From assembly GCA_049973945.1 (NCBI GenBank), contig JBMFJH010000017.1:1-35279 (forward strand): a stretch of DNA of 35,279 nt, given 5' to 3'. Positions 7,180 to 15,477 of the stretch are shown piece by piece (position 1 is the first letter of the stretch; the number at the start of each line of letters is the position of its first letter). Under the pieces are notes generated by a model. It worked only from the letters and a program-made list of their open reading frames with translations. It had not been told where the DNA came from and did not search any database. The stretch comes from Acd1 sp049973945. Its GTDB lineage: Archaea > Thermoproteota > Thermoprotei_A > Sulfolobales > Sulfolobaceae. A program made the position numbers and the translations under genes.

Positions 7180-9369
7180 TTGTATGTCGGCCAAAGCGTC
7201 AGGAGGAAGGAGGACTTAAAGATACTCACAGGAAACGCGAGGTACGTCGACGACATCGAAGTCCCGAACCAGTTGTTCCTGGCGATTAAGAGGAGCGAGG
7301 TTCCTCACGCCAGGATCAAGAGGATCGACTACTCCGACGCCCTCAAGCTCAGGGGAGTTAAGGGCGTAATAACCGGGCTTTCGATCCCCCTCGAGGGGAG
7401 GCCCAGGAACTTCCCCATGACCGTGGACGAAATCCTTTACGTGGGCCAGCCAGTGGCAGCTGTCCTGGCAGAGGACAGGTACGTCGCATACGACGCTTTG
7501 GACTACATAAGCGTGGACTACGAGGAGCTTCCCGCGGTAGTAGACCCCAAGGAGGCCCTCAAGGACGAGGTGAAGGCCGTCGAGGGGAGGTCTAACGTAG
7601 CCTACGTCAAGACATACAAGGGAGGGGACCCAGAGGAGGCCCTGAGGAAGAGCCAGAGGACGATAGAGCTCGAGCTGGAGATCTCGAGGGTAGCCCCCTC
7701 TGCAATGGAGCCGAGGGGAGGAGTTGTCGAATACCAGGGCGACAGACTCACAGTTTACGCCAGCACCCAGTCCCCGCACTATATGAGGTCCTACTTGCTG
7801 AAGGCCTTCGGAGACAGGGTAAGCGACATAAGGGTAGTGATGGCTGACGTGGGAGGGGCTTTCGGCTCCAAGCTCTTCCCCTACCCCGAGGAGTTCATAG
7901 CCGCCCACGCCGCGCTCACCTTCAGGACTTCGGTGAAGTGGGTAAACACGAGGAGGGAGGACTTCCTGACGACCTACCACGCCAGGGGACAGATCCACAA
8001 GGTCAAGGTGGGGTTCAACCTTGACGGGAAAGTCAACGCTGTGATCGACGACATAATTATCGACCTCGGGGCGGGCTGGCACGGGACTTACTTGGCAGAC
8101 ATAGCCGCCACTTTGGTCACCGGGCCCTACGACATCCCCAACGCCATGGCGAACATTAAGGGAGTTCTGACCAACAAGACCCCGCTAGACCAGTACAGGG
8201 GGGCTGGGAGGCCGGAAGCGGCTTTCGTTTACGAGAGGTACATGGACGCGATAGCGGACGAGCTGAAGATGGACCCAATAGAGCTGAGGAGGAAGAACCT
8301 GGTGACGAAACTCCCCTACAAGAACCCGATGGGGCTAAAGTATGACTCAGGGGACTACAGGGCCCTCCTGGACAGGGCCGAGAAGGTCTACAGGGAGTTC
8401 GAGAGGAGGGCCGAGGAGCTGAGGAAGCAGGGGAGGAGGGTGGGGGTCGGCCTCTCCTTCTACGTGGAGCAGAACAACTTCGGTCCCTGGGAGGCGGCTA
8501 CGGTCAGGCTCCTGAGCAACGGCAAAGTACAGGTGATAATTGGTGCCGCCCCGCACGGTCAAGGTGCTGGTACTGGAATCGCTCAGATAGTCGCCGACGA
8601 GCTGGGGATCAGCATAGACGACGTTGAAGTGGTTTGGGGCGATACTGCGCTAATAGCCAACGCCTTCGGCACCTACGGTTCCAGGTCGTTGACTTTAGCA
8701 GGAAACGCGGCCCTCATTGCAGCGAGGAGGTTGAAGGAGAACGTGATGAAGCTGGCCTCCGGTTTCATGAAGAGCGACGTCCAGGAGCTGATGTACAAGG
8801 ACGGGAAGGTGATCAACCCCAAGACGAACCAGGTCATGACCCTTAGGGAGATCGCCGAGAGGGCCACGAGGAACTTAGGCGGGGTCTGGAGGTATAAGGC
8901 TGAGCCAACCCTGGAAGCCACGGCCACTTTCGGCTTCGACAACTACACTTTCCCCTATGGCTCCCACGTGGCCTTAGTGGAAGTCACTGAGGAAGGCAAG
9001 GTGAAGGTGCTGGACTACTACGCCGTCGACGACATAGGCTTAGTCGTCAACCCCATGTTGGCTGAGGGTCAGGTACACGGAGGAACCATTCAGAGCTTCG
9101 GCGAGGCCGTGCTGGAAGAGGTCGTTTACGACGAAAGGGGAATCCCGTTGACCCAGGGGTTCGCCGAGTACGCGATCCCGACGGCGGAGGAGGCCTTCAA
9201 CATGAGGTGGGAGTACATGGAGATAGGGAAGAGCGACGCCCCTATACCGGCTAAGGGGATAGGGGAAGGCGCAACTATAGGAGGGCCCCCCGCCATAATC
9301 AGGGCTATAGAGAAGGCAGTCGGCAAGAGGCTGACCAGGCTACCGGTGAGGATGGAAGACCTGGCTTGA
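7180..9369 (+). CDS. Molybdopterin hydroxylase large subunit (CoxL-like / aldehyde oxidoreductase family)
   Basis: This 729-residue protein belongs to the xanthine dehydrogenase family large subunit, which holds the molybdenum-cytosine or molybdopterin cofactor and oxidises aldehydes, purines or CO. The N-terminal part starts 'VRRKEDLKILTGNARYVDDI'. Cofactor motifs are GGAFGSK (about 225-231), QYRGAGRPEA (about 338-347), the Gly/Gln-rich GQGAGTGIAQ, and the catalytic Glu in KGIGEGA (about E696). The loop QYRGAGR, not AYxCSFR, shows it is not a form I CO dehydrogenase; an aldehyde or other hydroxylase is more likely. The usual FAD (medium) and 2Fe-2S (small) subunit genes are absent on both sides. 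The start is TTG, and the gene overlaps the next by 4 bases. Confidence 0.88.
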   Translation: MYVGQSVRRKEDLKILTGNARYVDDIEVPNQLFLAIKRSEVPHARIKRIDYSDALKLRGVKGVITGLSIPLEGRPRNFPMTVDEILYVGQPVAAVLAEDRYVAYDALDYISVDYEELPAVVDPKEALKDEVKAVEGRSNVAYVKTYKGGDPEEALRKSQRTIELELEISRVAPSAMEPRGGVVEYQGDRLTVYASTQSPHYMRSYLLKAFGDRVSDIRVVMADVGGAFGSKLFPYPEEFIAAHAALTFRTSVKWVNTRREDFLTTYHARGQIHKVKVGFNLDGKVNAVIDDIIIDLGAGWHGTYLADIAATLVTGPYDIPNAMANIKGVLTNKTPLDQYRGAGRPEAAFVYERYMDAIADELKMDPIELRRKNLVTKLPYKNPMGLKYDSGDYRALLDRAEKVYREFERRAEELRKQGRRVGVGLSFYVEQNNFGPWEAATVRLLSNGKVQVIIGAAPHGQGAGTGIAQIVADELGISIDDVEVVWGDTALIANAFGTYGSRSLTLAGNAALIAARRLKENVMKLASGFMKSDVQELMYKDGKVINPKTNQVMTLREIAERATRNLGGVWRYKAEPTLEATATFGFDNYTFPYGSHVALVEVTEEGKVKVLDYYAVDDIGLVVNPMLAEGQVHGGTIQSFGEAVLEEVVYDERGIPLTQGFAEYAIPTAEEAFNMRWEYMEIGKSDAPIPAKGIGEGATIGGPPAIIRAIEKAVGKRLTRLPVRMEDLA

Positions 9370-9626
9370 GCTTCAAGACCATAAGGGACGCCCTTTCTTG
9401 GCTCCTTTGGGCCAAGAGGGACGAGCTCTCCCTTTATAAAATAGTGATAGTGGACAGGCTTTCGCCCAATGGGATCGTCGAAATCCCCGCAGAGTTCGTG
9501 GAGAGGGCGGACAGGAACTACGTTTACCTGAAGGACGGCACAGTCGTTCCCGTCCACAGGGTGTTGGGTATAAAGAAGGGGGACAGTTACGTATGGAGAA
9601 GGAGGGAAGGGGAAGAGCTGCCCTGA
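9366..9626 (+). CDS. UPF0248 / DUF504 (MJ1316-type) small protein
   Basis: An 86-residue protein starting at TTG inside the stop of the hydroxylase gene. The pattern 'RDALSWLLWAKRDELSLYKIVIVDR..' followed by strands and 'VPVHRVLGIKKGDSYVWRRR' matches the UPF0248 (DUF504) family; the conserved His-Arg (HRVL) and the Val-Trp-Arg end are the family marks. The domain has been linked to recognition of RNA 2',3'-cyclic phosphate ends, but no function is proven for stand-alone members. Its 4-base overlap with a molybdenum hydroxylase gene implies co-expression, with no obvious functional reason. Confidence 0.8.
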   Translation: MSFKTIRDALSWLLWAKRDELSLYKIVIVDRLSPNGIVEIPAEFVERADRNYVYLKDGTVVPVHRVLGIKKGDSYVWRRREGEELP

Positions 9627-9656
9627 AAGAAAGTAGGTCTCAAAAAGTTCCCGAAT

Positions 9657-11240
9657 TCACTCTGGCGGGATGTACTTGTACACGGCGTTGATGTCGATGC
9701 CCTGGCTCCTCCTGTAGAAGTACATCGTGACGTAAATTGCGACGACTAACAGCAACGAGCCCGTCACGAACTCCAGCGTCAGCGGGTTCGGAGAGCCGTC
9801 AGGCAGCATGAAGCCGAACTCCGGGTTAGTCGCGGAAACGTAGGTCAGGTAGGCGAAGTAAATCGCCATCAATAAGCTAGCCACGGTCAGCAGCGGATTC
9901 CTCTCTTTACTGACAGAGTACAACAGACCGGCAACCGCAACAGCGGCGAAGTAGAGGGCCGCGAGGAAGGTCATCCCGTATAGCGACAGTGCGTTGTTAG
10001 CTCCTATGAAGGTTATGAAGGCCAGCATGGCGATCGTCAGTATTAGGTCTAGCAGATGGGTGTAGACCGGGCTGTTAGTCCTGGGGTTCACCTCGGCCAG
10101 CTTGTCGGGCAACGCCCTGTCGAAGGCTAACGCGAAGGTGTACCTGCTGAAAATTATCACGCCATATGAGAGTATGAAGAGCTCCCAGGAGATCAGCCCT
10201 ACACCGATTATCAGCCCTAAGGCCACGTTATGGGCCATCAGTATCGCCAGGGTCCAGAAGGTGAAAGGTATGAAGTAGGGCGGGTTGCCAAAGCCCGTGT
10301 TCATGTATAGCTGCGTAACAACGCTGTAGCCGCCCAGGGCGTATACCACCGCGTAGCCTGCGGTGACCAAAATAAAAGTAATGAATAGGGCGATCAGTAC
10401 GTTGTACTTCAGCGCTTTCTCGCCCCTGATCTCCGCGGCTATTGCAGGGCCCGCCTGCATCCAGGGGTAGGTGAACAGCGCGAGGAACGGTATCATGAAC
10501 AGCGTGTCTGCCCAGGACATCGAGAAGGGTTGGTTGGTAACCGTGGCGTTCATCACGTTCTCGATCGTTGGTAGGTTCTGGTTGAAGGAGCCTAAGTTGA
10601 CCAACAGAACAGCGAAGGCCGTGACAGTTCCGATTGCACTGAGGACGCCGAAAATCGTCACTAGCCTGAAGCCCCACCTCGCCCTGGCGATGTTGACCGC
10701 GATCAAGAGGGTGAAGATCGTCGCTCCTATTGCGAAGGCTGTCCACGGGCTTGTGAACGGGTCCACCTGGCTACCAAGGTTCATCAGGCCTTGGTTGTTG
10801 TACAGCACACCGAGCTCCACCAGGACGTTGTTGATCGCGGTTGAGGCGAAGAACGCGGTCAGGGCGAAGTAGGCGGTGGACTCGACCATCAACATCAACG
10901 CGAAAACGACGCCCAGGTGCCCGTTCAAGAACCTGCTAAGCCAGATGTAGTCTCCTCCAGTCCTTGGAACCCTCCTCATAAAGTAAGTGTAAATATATGC
11001 CTGAGGTAACGACGCTAGGAACGCTGTTATGGATGCAAGGACCAAGTCTGAGCCAGGCCTGACTAGCGGTGTTACTCCCGTGTACAGCGCCACGCCGGCG
11101 GACATGTTCCCGAAGTTGATCATCACAGCGTCGAGGAAGCTGACTTGCTTCACGAGTCCGGAGGACTCCCTAGTGAAGGGGGCTTTGCCACTCACGTTGC
11201 CTCGATTCGGGCTTCGCTTATTAAAGTTTGAGTTGAACAT
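9657..11240 (-). CDS. APC-family amino acid permease
   Basis: A membrane carrier of about 527 residues with 12-14 hydrophobic segments. The N-terminal segment 'VMINFGNMSAGVALYTGVTP' and the helix pair with 'RRVPRTGGDYIWLSRFL' are typical of the amino acid-polyamine-organocation superfamily, in which the first unwound helix binds the substrate amine and carboxylate. I chose ATG at 11240 over the TTG at 11270: a TATA-like AGTAAATTTT (reverse strand, 11269-11278) lies about 33 bases ahead of it, GGTG stands 5 bases upstream, and homologues start near this point. The gene is divergent from sqr across an AT-rich spacer and ends convergent with the UPF0248 gene. Substrate not determinable. Confidence 0.88.
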   Translation of the reverse strand: MFNSNFNKRSPNRGNVSGKAPFTRESSGLVKQVSFLDAVMINFGNMSAGVALYTGVTPLVRPGSDLVLASITAFLASLPQAYIYTYFMRRVPRTGGDYIWLSRFLNGHLGVVFALMLMVESTAYFALTAFFASTAINNVLVELGVLYNNQGLMNLGSQVDPFTSPWTAFAIGATIFTLLIAVNIARARWGFRLVTIFGVLSAIGTVTAFAVLLVNLGSFNQNLPTIENVMNATVTNQPFSMSWADTLFMIPFLALFTYPWMQAGPAIAAEIRGEKALKYNVLIALFITFILVTAGYAVVYALGGYSVVTQLYMNTGFGNPPYFIPFTFWTLAILMAHNVALGLIIGVGLISWELFILSYGVIIFSRYTFALAFDRALPDKLAEVNPRTNSPVYTHLLDLILTIAMLAFITFIGANNALSLYGMTFLAALYFAAVAVAGLLYSVSKERNPLLTVASLLMAIYFAYLTYVSATNPEFGFMLPDGSPNPLTLEFVTGSLLLVVAIYVTMYFYRRSQGIDINAVYKYIPPE

Positions 11241-11268
11241 GATAACACCAGAAGACCCAAGTGAAACC

Positions 11269-11278
11269 AAAATTTACT
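11269..11278 (-). promoter_or_regulatory. TATA box of the amino acid permease gene
   Basis: Read on the reverse strand, AGTAAATTTT lies about 33 bases before ATG 11240, so transcription would start a few bases ahead of the ATG. It falls at or before the alternative TTG start at 11270, which argues against that start. Confidence 0.45.
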
Positions 11279-11421
11279 TAATCAAGTAAACAACCCCACA
11301 CATAGTTTATGTAACCTATATTGATTATAGCAAAAATTATATTAATTAAAAGATTTAATTATAATTCTTTAATTTTAAATAATTTATTGTCGTTTACAAA
11401 AAGATGTTGCTAAAATGAATA

Positions 11422-11429
11422 TTTTTATA
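11422..11429 (+). promoter_or_regulatory. TATA box of the sqr operon
   Basis: TTTTTATA centred about 28 bases before ATG 11454 in a strongly AT-rich stretch (11280-11430); no Shine-Dalgarno is visible, so the mRNA is probably leaderless. Confidence 0.6.
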
Positions 11430-11453
11430 CCTTAGTTAATCCACAAACTTCCG

Positions 11454-12689
11454 ATGGCGAAGCCCAAAGTCCTCGTTCTGGGAGCCAGGTTCGGAGGTCT
11501 AACCGCAGCCTATACCCTTAAGAGAATTGTCGGGAGCGCCGCGAACGTCAAGGTGATCAACAAGAGCAGGTACACATACTTCAGGCCGGCACTGCCCCAC
11601 GCCAGTATCGGAGTGATGGACGTGGAGAAGCTGAAGATAGACCTAGCCGAAGCCCTGCCAGCTAAGGGCATCCAGTTCCAGGAGGCTACGGTGACCAGGA
11701 TAGAGGCCGAGAACAATAAGGTCAACTACAGGCTACCCAACGGCTCAGAAGCGTCTGAGGAGTACGACTACCTCATAGTCGCTCTCGGAGCCCACCTGGC
11801 CACCGAGCTCGTCAAGGGGTGGGACAAGTACGGCTACTCGGTCTGCGAGCCAGAGTACGTCGTAAAGCTCAGGGACAGACTCCTGAACTTCAAGGGCGGC
11901 AACATAGCGATCGGAGCCGGATTCTTCTATCAGGGCCACAACCCGAAGCCGAAAGTCCCCGAGAACTACGTGCCACCTGCGGACGCGGCCTGTGAGGGCC
12001 CGGTCTTCGAGATGAGCCTAATGATCCACGGCCTCTTCACGAAGAAGGGCATTTGGAAGGACACCAAGGTCACCGTCTTCTCCCCTGGCGAGTACCTCAG
12101 CGACCTGAGCAAGCAGTCCAGGGAGGCCGTGAGGTCGATATACCAGAGCCTCGGGATAGAGCTGGTCGAGAACTTCAAGATCAAGGAAATAAATGACAAG
12201 GAGGTAATCGCCGAGGACGGAAGGAAGATAAGGTCCGACCTGACTATCCTGATCCCGCCCTACGCTGGACACCCAGTCCTCAAGGCGAGCACACCCGACC
12301 TCGTCGACGACGGCGGCTTCATCCCGACGGACATCAACATGGTCTCGATCAAGTACGACAACGTCTACGCCGTTGGCGACAGCGCTTCCGTGACGGTTCC
12401 CAAGCTGGGCTACCTAGCTGTGAAGACTGCCAGGACTGCCGCTACGCACTTGGCGAACAGGCTCGGCTTCCCCGTAGAAGTAGAGAAGTACTACCCGACC
12501 ATCATATGCGTTGCCGACAACCCGCTAGAGGGCTACGGAGTGGCTGTTAAGGACGACACATGGTACGGCGGCACTGTGAGCGAGGCAGTGCCGTCCCCGG
12601 TCAACCACCTGAAGAAGGAGCTGTTCACCAAGTACTTCATGTGGACTAAGGGCGACATGGCCTTAGAGAAGTACATGGCCTCATGGTGA
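11454..12689 (+). CDS. sqr: Sulfide:quinone oxidoreductase
   Basis: SQR is a flavoprotein on the inner face of the membrane; it oxidises sulfide to sulfur or polysulfide and passes the electrons to quinone (caldariella quinone in Sulfolobales). At 411 residues the protein is very similar to the structurally known Acidianus ambivalens enzyme as I recall it. The FAD-binding start is VLVLGARFGGLTAA (about 6-19). The three catalytic cysteines are present at about C131 (SVCEPEY), C180 (AACEGP) and C352 (IICVADN), and the second FAD motif NVYAVGDSAS is at about 303-312. The amphipathic C-terminus 'KKELFTKYFMWTKGDMALEK' should hold it on the membrane. A DUF1641 gene follows 6 bases later, a known pairing. 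Confidence 0.95.
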   Translation: MAKPKVLVLGARFGGLTAAYTLKRIVGSAANVKVINKSRYTYFRPALPHASIGVMDVEKLKIDLAEALPAKGIQFQEATVTRIEAENNKVNYRLPNGSEASEEYDYLIVALGAHLATELVKGWDKYGYSVCEPEYVVKLRDRLLNFKGGNIAIGAGFFYQGHNPKPKVPENYVPPADAACEGPVFEMSLMIHGLFTKKGIWKDTKVTVFSPGEYLSDLSKQSREAVRSIYQSLGIELVENFKIKEINDKEVIAEDGRKIRSDLTILIPPYAGHPVLKASTPDLVDDGGFIPTDINMVSIKYDNVYAVGDSASVTVPKLGYLAVKTARTAATHLANRLGFPVEVEKYYPTIICVADNPLEGYGVAVKDDTWYGGTVSEAVPSPVNHLKKELFTKYFMWTKGDMALEKYMASW

Positions 12690-12695
12690 AGGGGC

Positions 12696-13562
12696 TTGAC
12701 CCAAGCAGTTGAAGAGGTTCATGTGGACAAGCTCTTAACAGAGGATAACGTCCTCGTTCTTTCGAAGGTAATCGACATTTTGAGAGTAGCCAACAACAAG
12801 TACGGCCTTCTTGACGTCGTCCAAGGCCTTTTGGAGGACGAGGACACGGTAGCGAAGGTCGTCAATTGGGCCACGAACGACAGAGTTCTGTCCCTAAGCG
12901 AGAATCTGGAGAGCATCACGAGGCTCATGGAGTTAATGACTAAAGAGGAGAACATCCTCGCTCTCCAGGACATGCTTGGCCTCGTCCAGTCGATGAGGAA
13001 AATCGGGTTGCTTGACCCAATTAAGGGAATGCTAGAGGACGAGGAGACCATGACGAAGGTCATGGGCCTGGTGACGAACGACAAAGTCCTCAACCTCACT
13101 CAGAACCTCGACAACGTCCTGGACTTGGTCGATTACCTGACGAAGGAGGACACCCTACTAGCAATAAAGGACGCCCTCGACTTAGTGAAGGCCTTGAGGG
13201 ACACAGGCCTCCTAGACCCGATTAAGGGGATGCTGAGGGACGACGACGTGATGAGGATGATAGGCACCATACTTTCGAGCGACTTCCTGATGAACGTATT
13301 GAGGCACTTCGACGAAATGATCAAGGACTTGGGCACGTTCGACCTTACCAACCTGAAGTACTACACGTTGCTGGTGAACGAGACAGGTGAGGCAATAAAG
13401 ACTGAGGACATAAAGCCGATCAAAAGCGTCTTCGACATATTGAAGCTCTTCAAGGACCCCGAGATCCAGATGGGCCTTGGAGTAGCAGTTTCAGTACTCA
13501 GGCACATAGGCAAGTACCACGCGAAGTACGTGACCGGCAACGGCAACCAGAGTAAGCGGTGA
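12696..13562 (+). CDS. DUF1641 protein with three internal repeats, partner of sqr
   Basis: A 288-residue, mostly helical protein starting at TTG 6 bases after sqr, with AAGGGG just ahead as a possible ribosome site. Residues about 15-212 hold three consecutive repeats of about 67 residues (starts near 15, 83 and 150). Each repeat has 'K/TED..L....D.L..V......GLLD..KGML.D...M.K......D..L'. The C-terminal part ('LLVNETGEAIKTEDIKPIKS', then 'DPEIQMGLGVAVSVLRHIGK') is the DUF1641 core. DUF1641 proteins accompany SQR and formate dehydrogenase-like enzymes in many prokaryotes; a role as quinone-side or membrane partner has been suggested but not shown. No signal peptide or membrane segment is seen. 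A T-run follows at 13574-13593. Confidence 0.8.
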   Translation: MTQAVEEVHVDKLLTEDNVLVLSKVIDILRVANNKYGLLDVVQGLLEDEDTVAKVVNWATNDRVLSLSENLESITRLMELMTKEENILALQDMLGLVQSMRKIGLLDPIKGMLEDEETMTKVMGLVTNDKVLNLTQNLDNVLDLVDYLTKEDTLLAIKDALDLVKALRDTGLLDPIKGMLRDDDVMRMIGTILSSDFLMNVLRHFDEMIKDLGTFDLTNLKYYTLLVNETGEAIKTEDIKPIKSVFDILKLFKDPEIQMGLGVAVSVLRHIGKYHAKYVTGNGNQSKR

Positions 13563-13573
13563 TTGAAGCCAAA

Positions 13574-13593
13574 CTCTCTTTTCTTTTCTTTTC
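13574..13593 (+). terminator. Pyrimidine/T-run terminator of the sqr operon
   Basis: CTCTCTTTTCTTTTCTTTTC begins 12 bases after the DUF1641 stop. T-rich runs without a stem are the usual intrinsic terminators of Sulfolobales. The following 150 bases up to the convergent MFS gene show no supported gene. Confidence 0.6.
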
Positions 13594-13746
13594 ATGACCC
13601 CCGTTCAATATATAGTCTACATATACTACTTAGGAACTCCGTATTAATCCCGAAATCTCCAAAAAATTGATGAACTACTATATAAAGTTCCTGACATGGA
13701 AGTGCGTAAAAAAGAACGAATGCGAAGAGCTAGAGGAGTTCCTCCT

Positions 13747-15120
13747 TTATGAGAGGCTGGCCGAAGAGGAGCTCGCCCTCAGGTCCTCGAGCTCCCTGCC
13801 CTTCATCTCTGGGACGAGGAACAGCGTTATCAGCGCCGAGACGAGGGCGATCAACGAGTAGCTCGCCACCATAACCCCGAGGCCGACGCTCGCGATTAGG
13901 GACGGGAAGCTGCCTACGACGAAGCCGGTAAACAGCCTGTCTGCAGCGACGGATATGGCCTGGGCAGTCCCCCTCACTTTCGTCGGCACTATTTCGGGCG
14001 TCACCATGCCGGACCCGATTATCGAGGCGGGGCCAATGGCGGCGAAGAGGTAGTTCAGCATGTAGAAGGCCATGCCGAGGACTGCTGCCCCGTCAGTTAG
14101 AGACTCAGCAGCGTGCAGGACGTCGGTCACCTTGAAGTTGTAACCGAAAAGTTGCGGATACATTAAGAGGAGCCCGTACAGGGCGAGCCAGACGGCGACC
14201 CCTGCGTACCCGATCACTATTAGCCTCTTCCTCCCGACCCTGTCGACCAACAGCATGCTAATTACCTGCCCGGGGATCCCGGCCCCGAACTGGGCCAGGT
14301 AAGTGAAGGTTATCGCGTTTAGTCCGAGGTTGTAGGCTATGGTTATCGGGCCGTAGATCGCGAAGGTCGAGGAGTACATGTCGTAGAGCATCCAGAGCAC
14401 GGAGCCGACCAAGACCATCAGCGCGCTGCCCGCCAACCTCTTCCTGTACGGAGTTGCGTCCAGCGACGGGGTGAGCCTGAGCTTGAACTCCTTCTCTAGG
14501 AGCCTGAGCTCCTCCTCGACGGGCTTTATCCTGGCCAAGAACATGAGGGTCTCCGCTATCCTCCTCCTGAGGTAGAAGACCGAGAAGGCCGGGACGGCGC
14601 CGAAGCCCAGTACTATCCTCCAAGATAAGTCCTGGCTAATGCCCAGGACTTGGGTCACCTGATCCACGAAGGCCGCGACTACTGCGCCCATCCCCCACAT
14701 GAAGGCGAAAGTTAATATCATGGCCATCCCCCTCTTCCTGGCCGCGGCGTTCTCAGCTACGATGACCGGGGAGAGGACGTAGTCCGCCCCCACGCCCATG
14801 CCTATGACGAACCTGGAGACCAGTAGCTCCAGGTAGTTCGTAGAGAGGGCCTGGAAAAGCGATCCCAAGGCCATCAGGAACACGTCTATGCCGTACATCT
14901 TCTTCCTCCCAGCGAAGTCGGACACGACGCCGAACAGGAGGGCAGAGAGGGCGGCGCCGAAGTACGACATGCCCACCAGCAGTCCCTCCTCGAACGCGTT
15001 CAAGCGAAAAGTCTCGGTCAGGGTGTACGTGACTAAGGCGATGGAGTAGAGATTGTAGCCGTCGGAGAAAACGCCCATCCCCGAGACGATTATCGACCTG
15101 AAGGTGACCTTGTCGTTCAT
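13747..15120 (-). CDS. MFS transporter (sugar/aromatic-acid porter type)
   Basis: A carrier of 457 residues with 12 predicted membrane helices in two halves. The loop between helices 2 and 3 reads GVVSDFAGRKKMYG (MFS signature) and its counterpart in the second half reads LLVDRVGRKRL. The middle loop (about 180-225) is long, charged and cytoplasmic. The first helix 'VSGMGVFSDGYNLYSIALVT' with an Asp in the middle resembles proton symporters for phosphate, sugars or aromatic acids (Asp-Gly-Tyr as in Pho84/AAHS carriers). Substrate not determinable. The ATG is supported by a TATA-like CTTTAAATTTT at 15147-15157 on the reverse strand. Confidence 0.88.
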   Translation of the reverse strand: MNDKVTFRSIIVSGMGVFSDGYNLYSIALVTYTLTETFRLNAFEEGLLVGMSYFGAALSALLFGVVSDFAGRKKMYGIDVFLMALGSLFQALSTNYLELLVSRFVIGMGVGADYVLSPVIVAENAAARKRGMAMILTFAFMWGMGAVVAAFVDQVTQVLGISQDLSWRIVLGFGAVPAFSVFYLRRRIAETLMFLARIKPVEEELRLLEKEFKLRLTPSLDATPYRKRLAGSALMVLVGSVLWMLYDMYSSTFAIYGPITIAYNLGLNAITFTYLAQFGAGIPGQVISMLLVDRVGRKRLIVIGYAGVAVWLALYGLLLMYPQLFGYNFKVTDVLHAAESLTDGAAVLGMAFYMLNYLFAAIGPASIIGSGMVTPEIVPTKVRGTAQAISVAADRLFTGFVVGSFPSLIASVGLGVMVASYSLIALVSALITLFLVPEMKGRELEDLRASSSSASLS

Positions 15121-15146
15121 GCCAGTCTTAGTACAAACTCATTGGA

Positions 15147-15157
15147 AAAAATTTAAA
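15147..15157 (-). promoter_or_regulatory. TATA box of the MFS gene at 13747-15120
   Basis: CTTTAAATTTT on the reverse strand, about 32 bases before the ATG at 15120, implying a leader of only a few bases. Confidence 0.5.
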
Positions 15158-15264
15158 GCCTGTCCTCGTTGACGTCGTGAGCACAAACCTACGCTCGCCC
15201 GCCAATCACGAACACGATTCAGCGTGTTTATAGTCTGGTAGCGTAAGAGCGTCCACGGGATGGC

Positions 15265-15468
15265 CTACCTCCTCTTGGCTTTCTTCTTGCCCCTGGCCTT
15301 CTCTAACTCCTCCAGCTTGCCGTAGAGAAGCACGAAGAAGGCGAAGGCGATGTAAACTGGAGGCAGTACGTACTGGATGAAGAAAGGGTTGCCGAAGTAC
15401 AGCCCTAAGGAAAGGAAGGATATGATGAGGACTGTAATGACGAAAAGCGTGAAGACGTTCGAGGCCAT
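15265..15468 (-). CDS. Small membrane protein, two segments with basic tail
   Basis: A 67-residue protein with two hydrophobic segments (about residues 5-24 and 31-50) and a strongly basic C-terminus (KARGKKKAKRR) that should stay in the cytoplasm. No family recognised. It starts 9 bases after the end of the upstream membrane protein gene, so the two are probably one operon. Confidence 0.6.
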   Translation of the reverse strand: MASNVFTLFVITVLIISFLSLGLYFGNPFFIQYVLPPVYIAFAFFVLLYGKLEELEKARGKKKAKRR

Positions 15469-15477
15469 TGTGCCCGT

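Noticed and set aside
7216..8082. 288-codon antisense frame within the molybdopterin hydroxylase gene
   Set aside because: The sense strand has all the enzyme motifs in frame; long antisense frames are expected in GC-rich coding DNA with few stops.
7180..9369. Carbon monoxide dehydrogenase (form I) as identity of the CoxL-like protein
   Set aside because: The active-site loop reads QYRGAGR, not the AYxCSFR of true CO dehydrogenase, and the coxM/coxS genes are absent.
10228..10746. 172-codon reverse-strand frame inside the amino acid permease gene
   Set aside because: It is on the same strand in another frame, rich in Arg/Asp/His, with no domain; the permease frame has continuous membrane helices.
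13667..13861. 64-codon forward frame starting TTG 13667 with a TATAAAG-like element near it
   Set aside because: More than half of it is antisense to the end of the well-supported MFS gene, the TATA-like motif lies inside the frame, and the peptide has no recognisable features.
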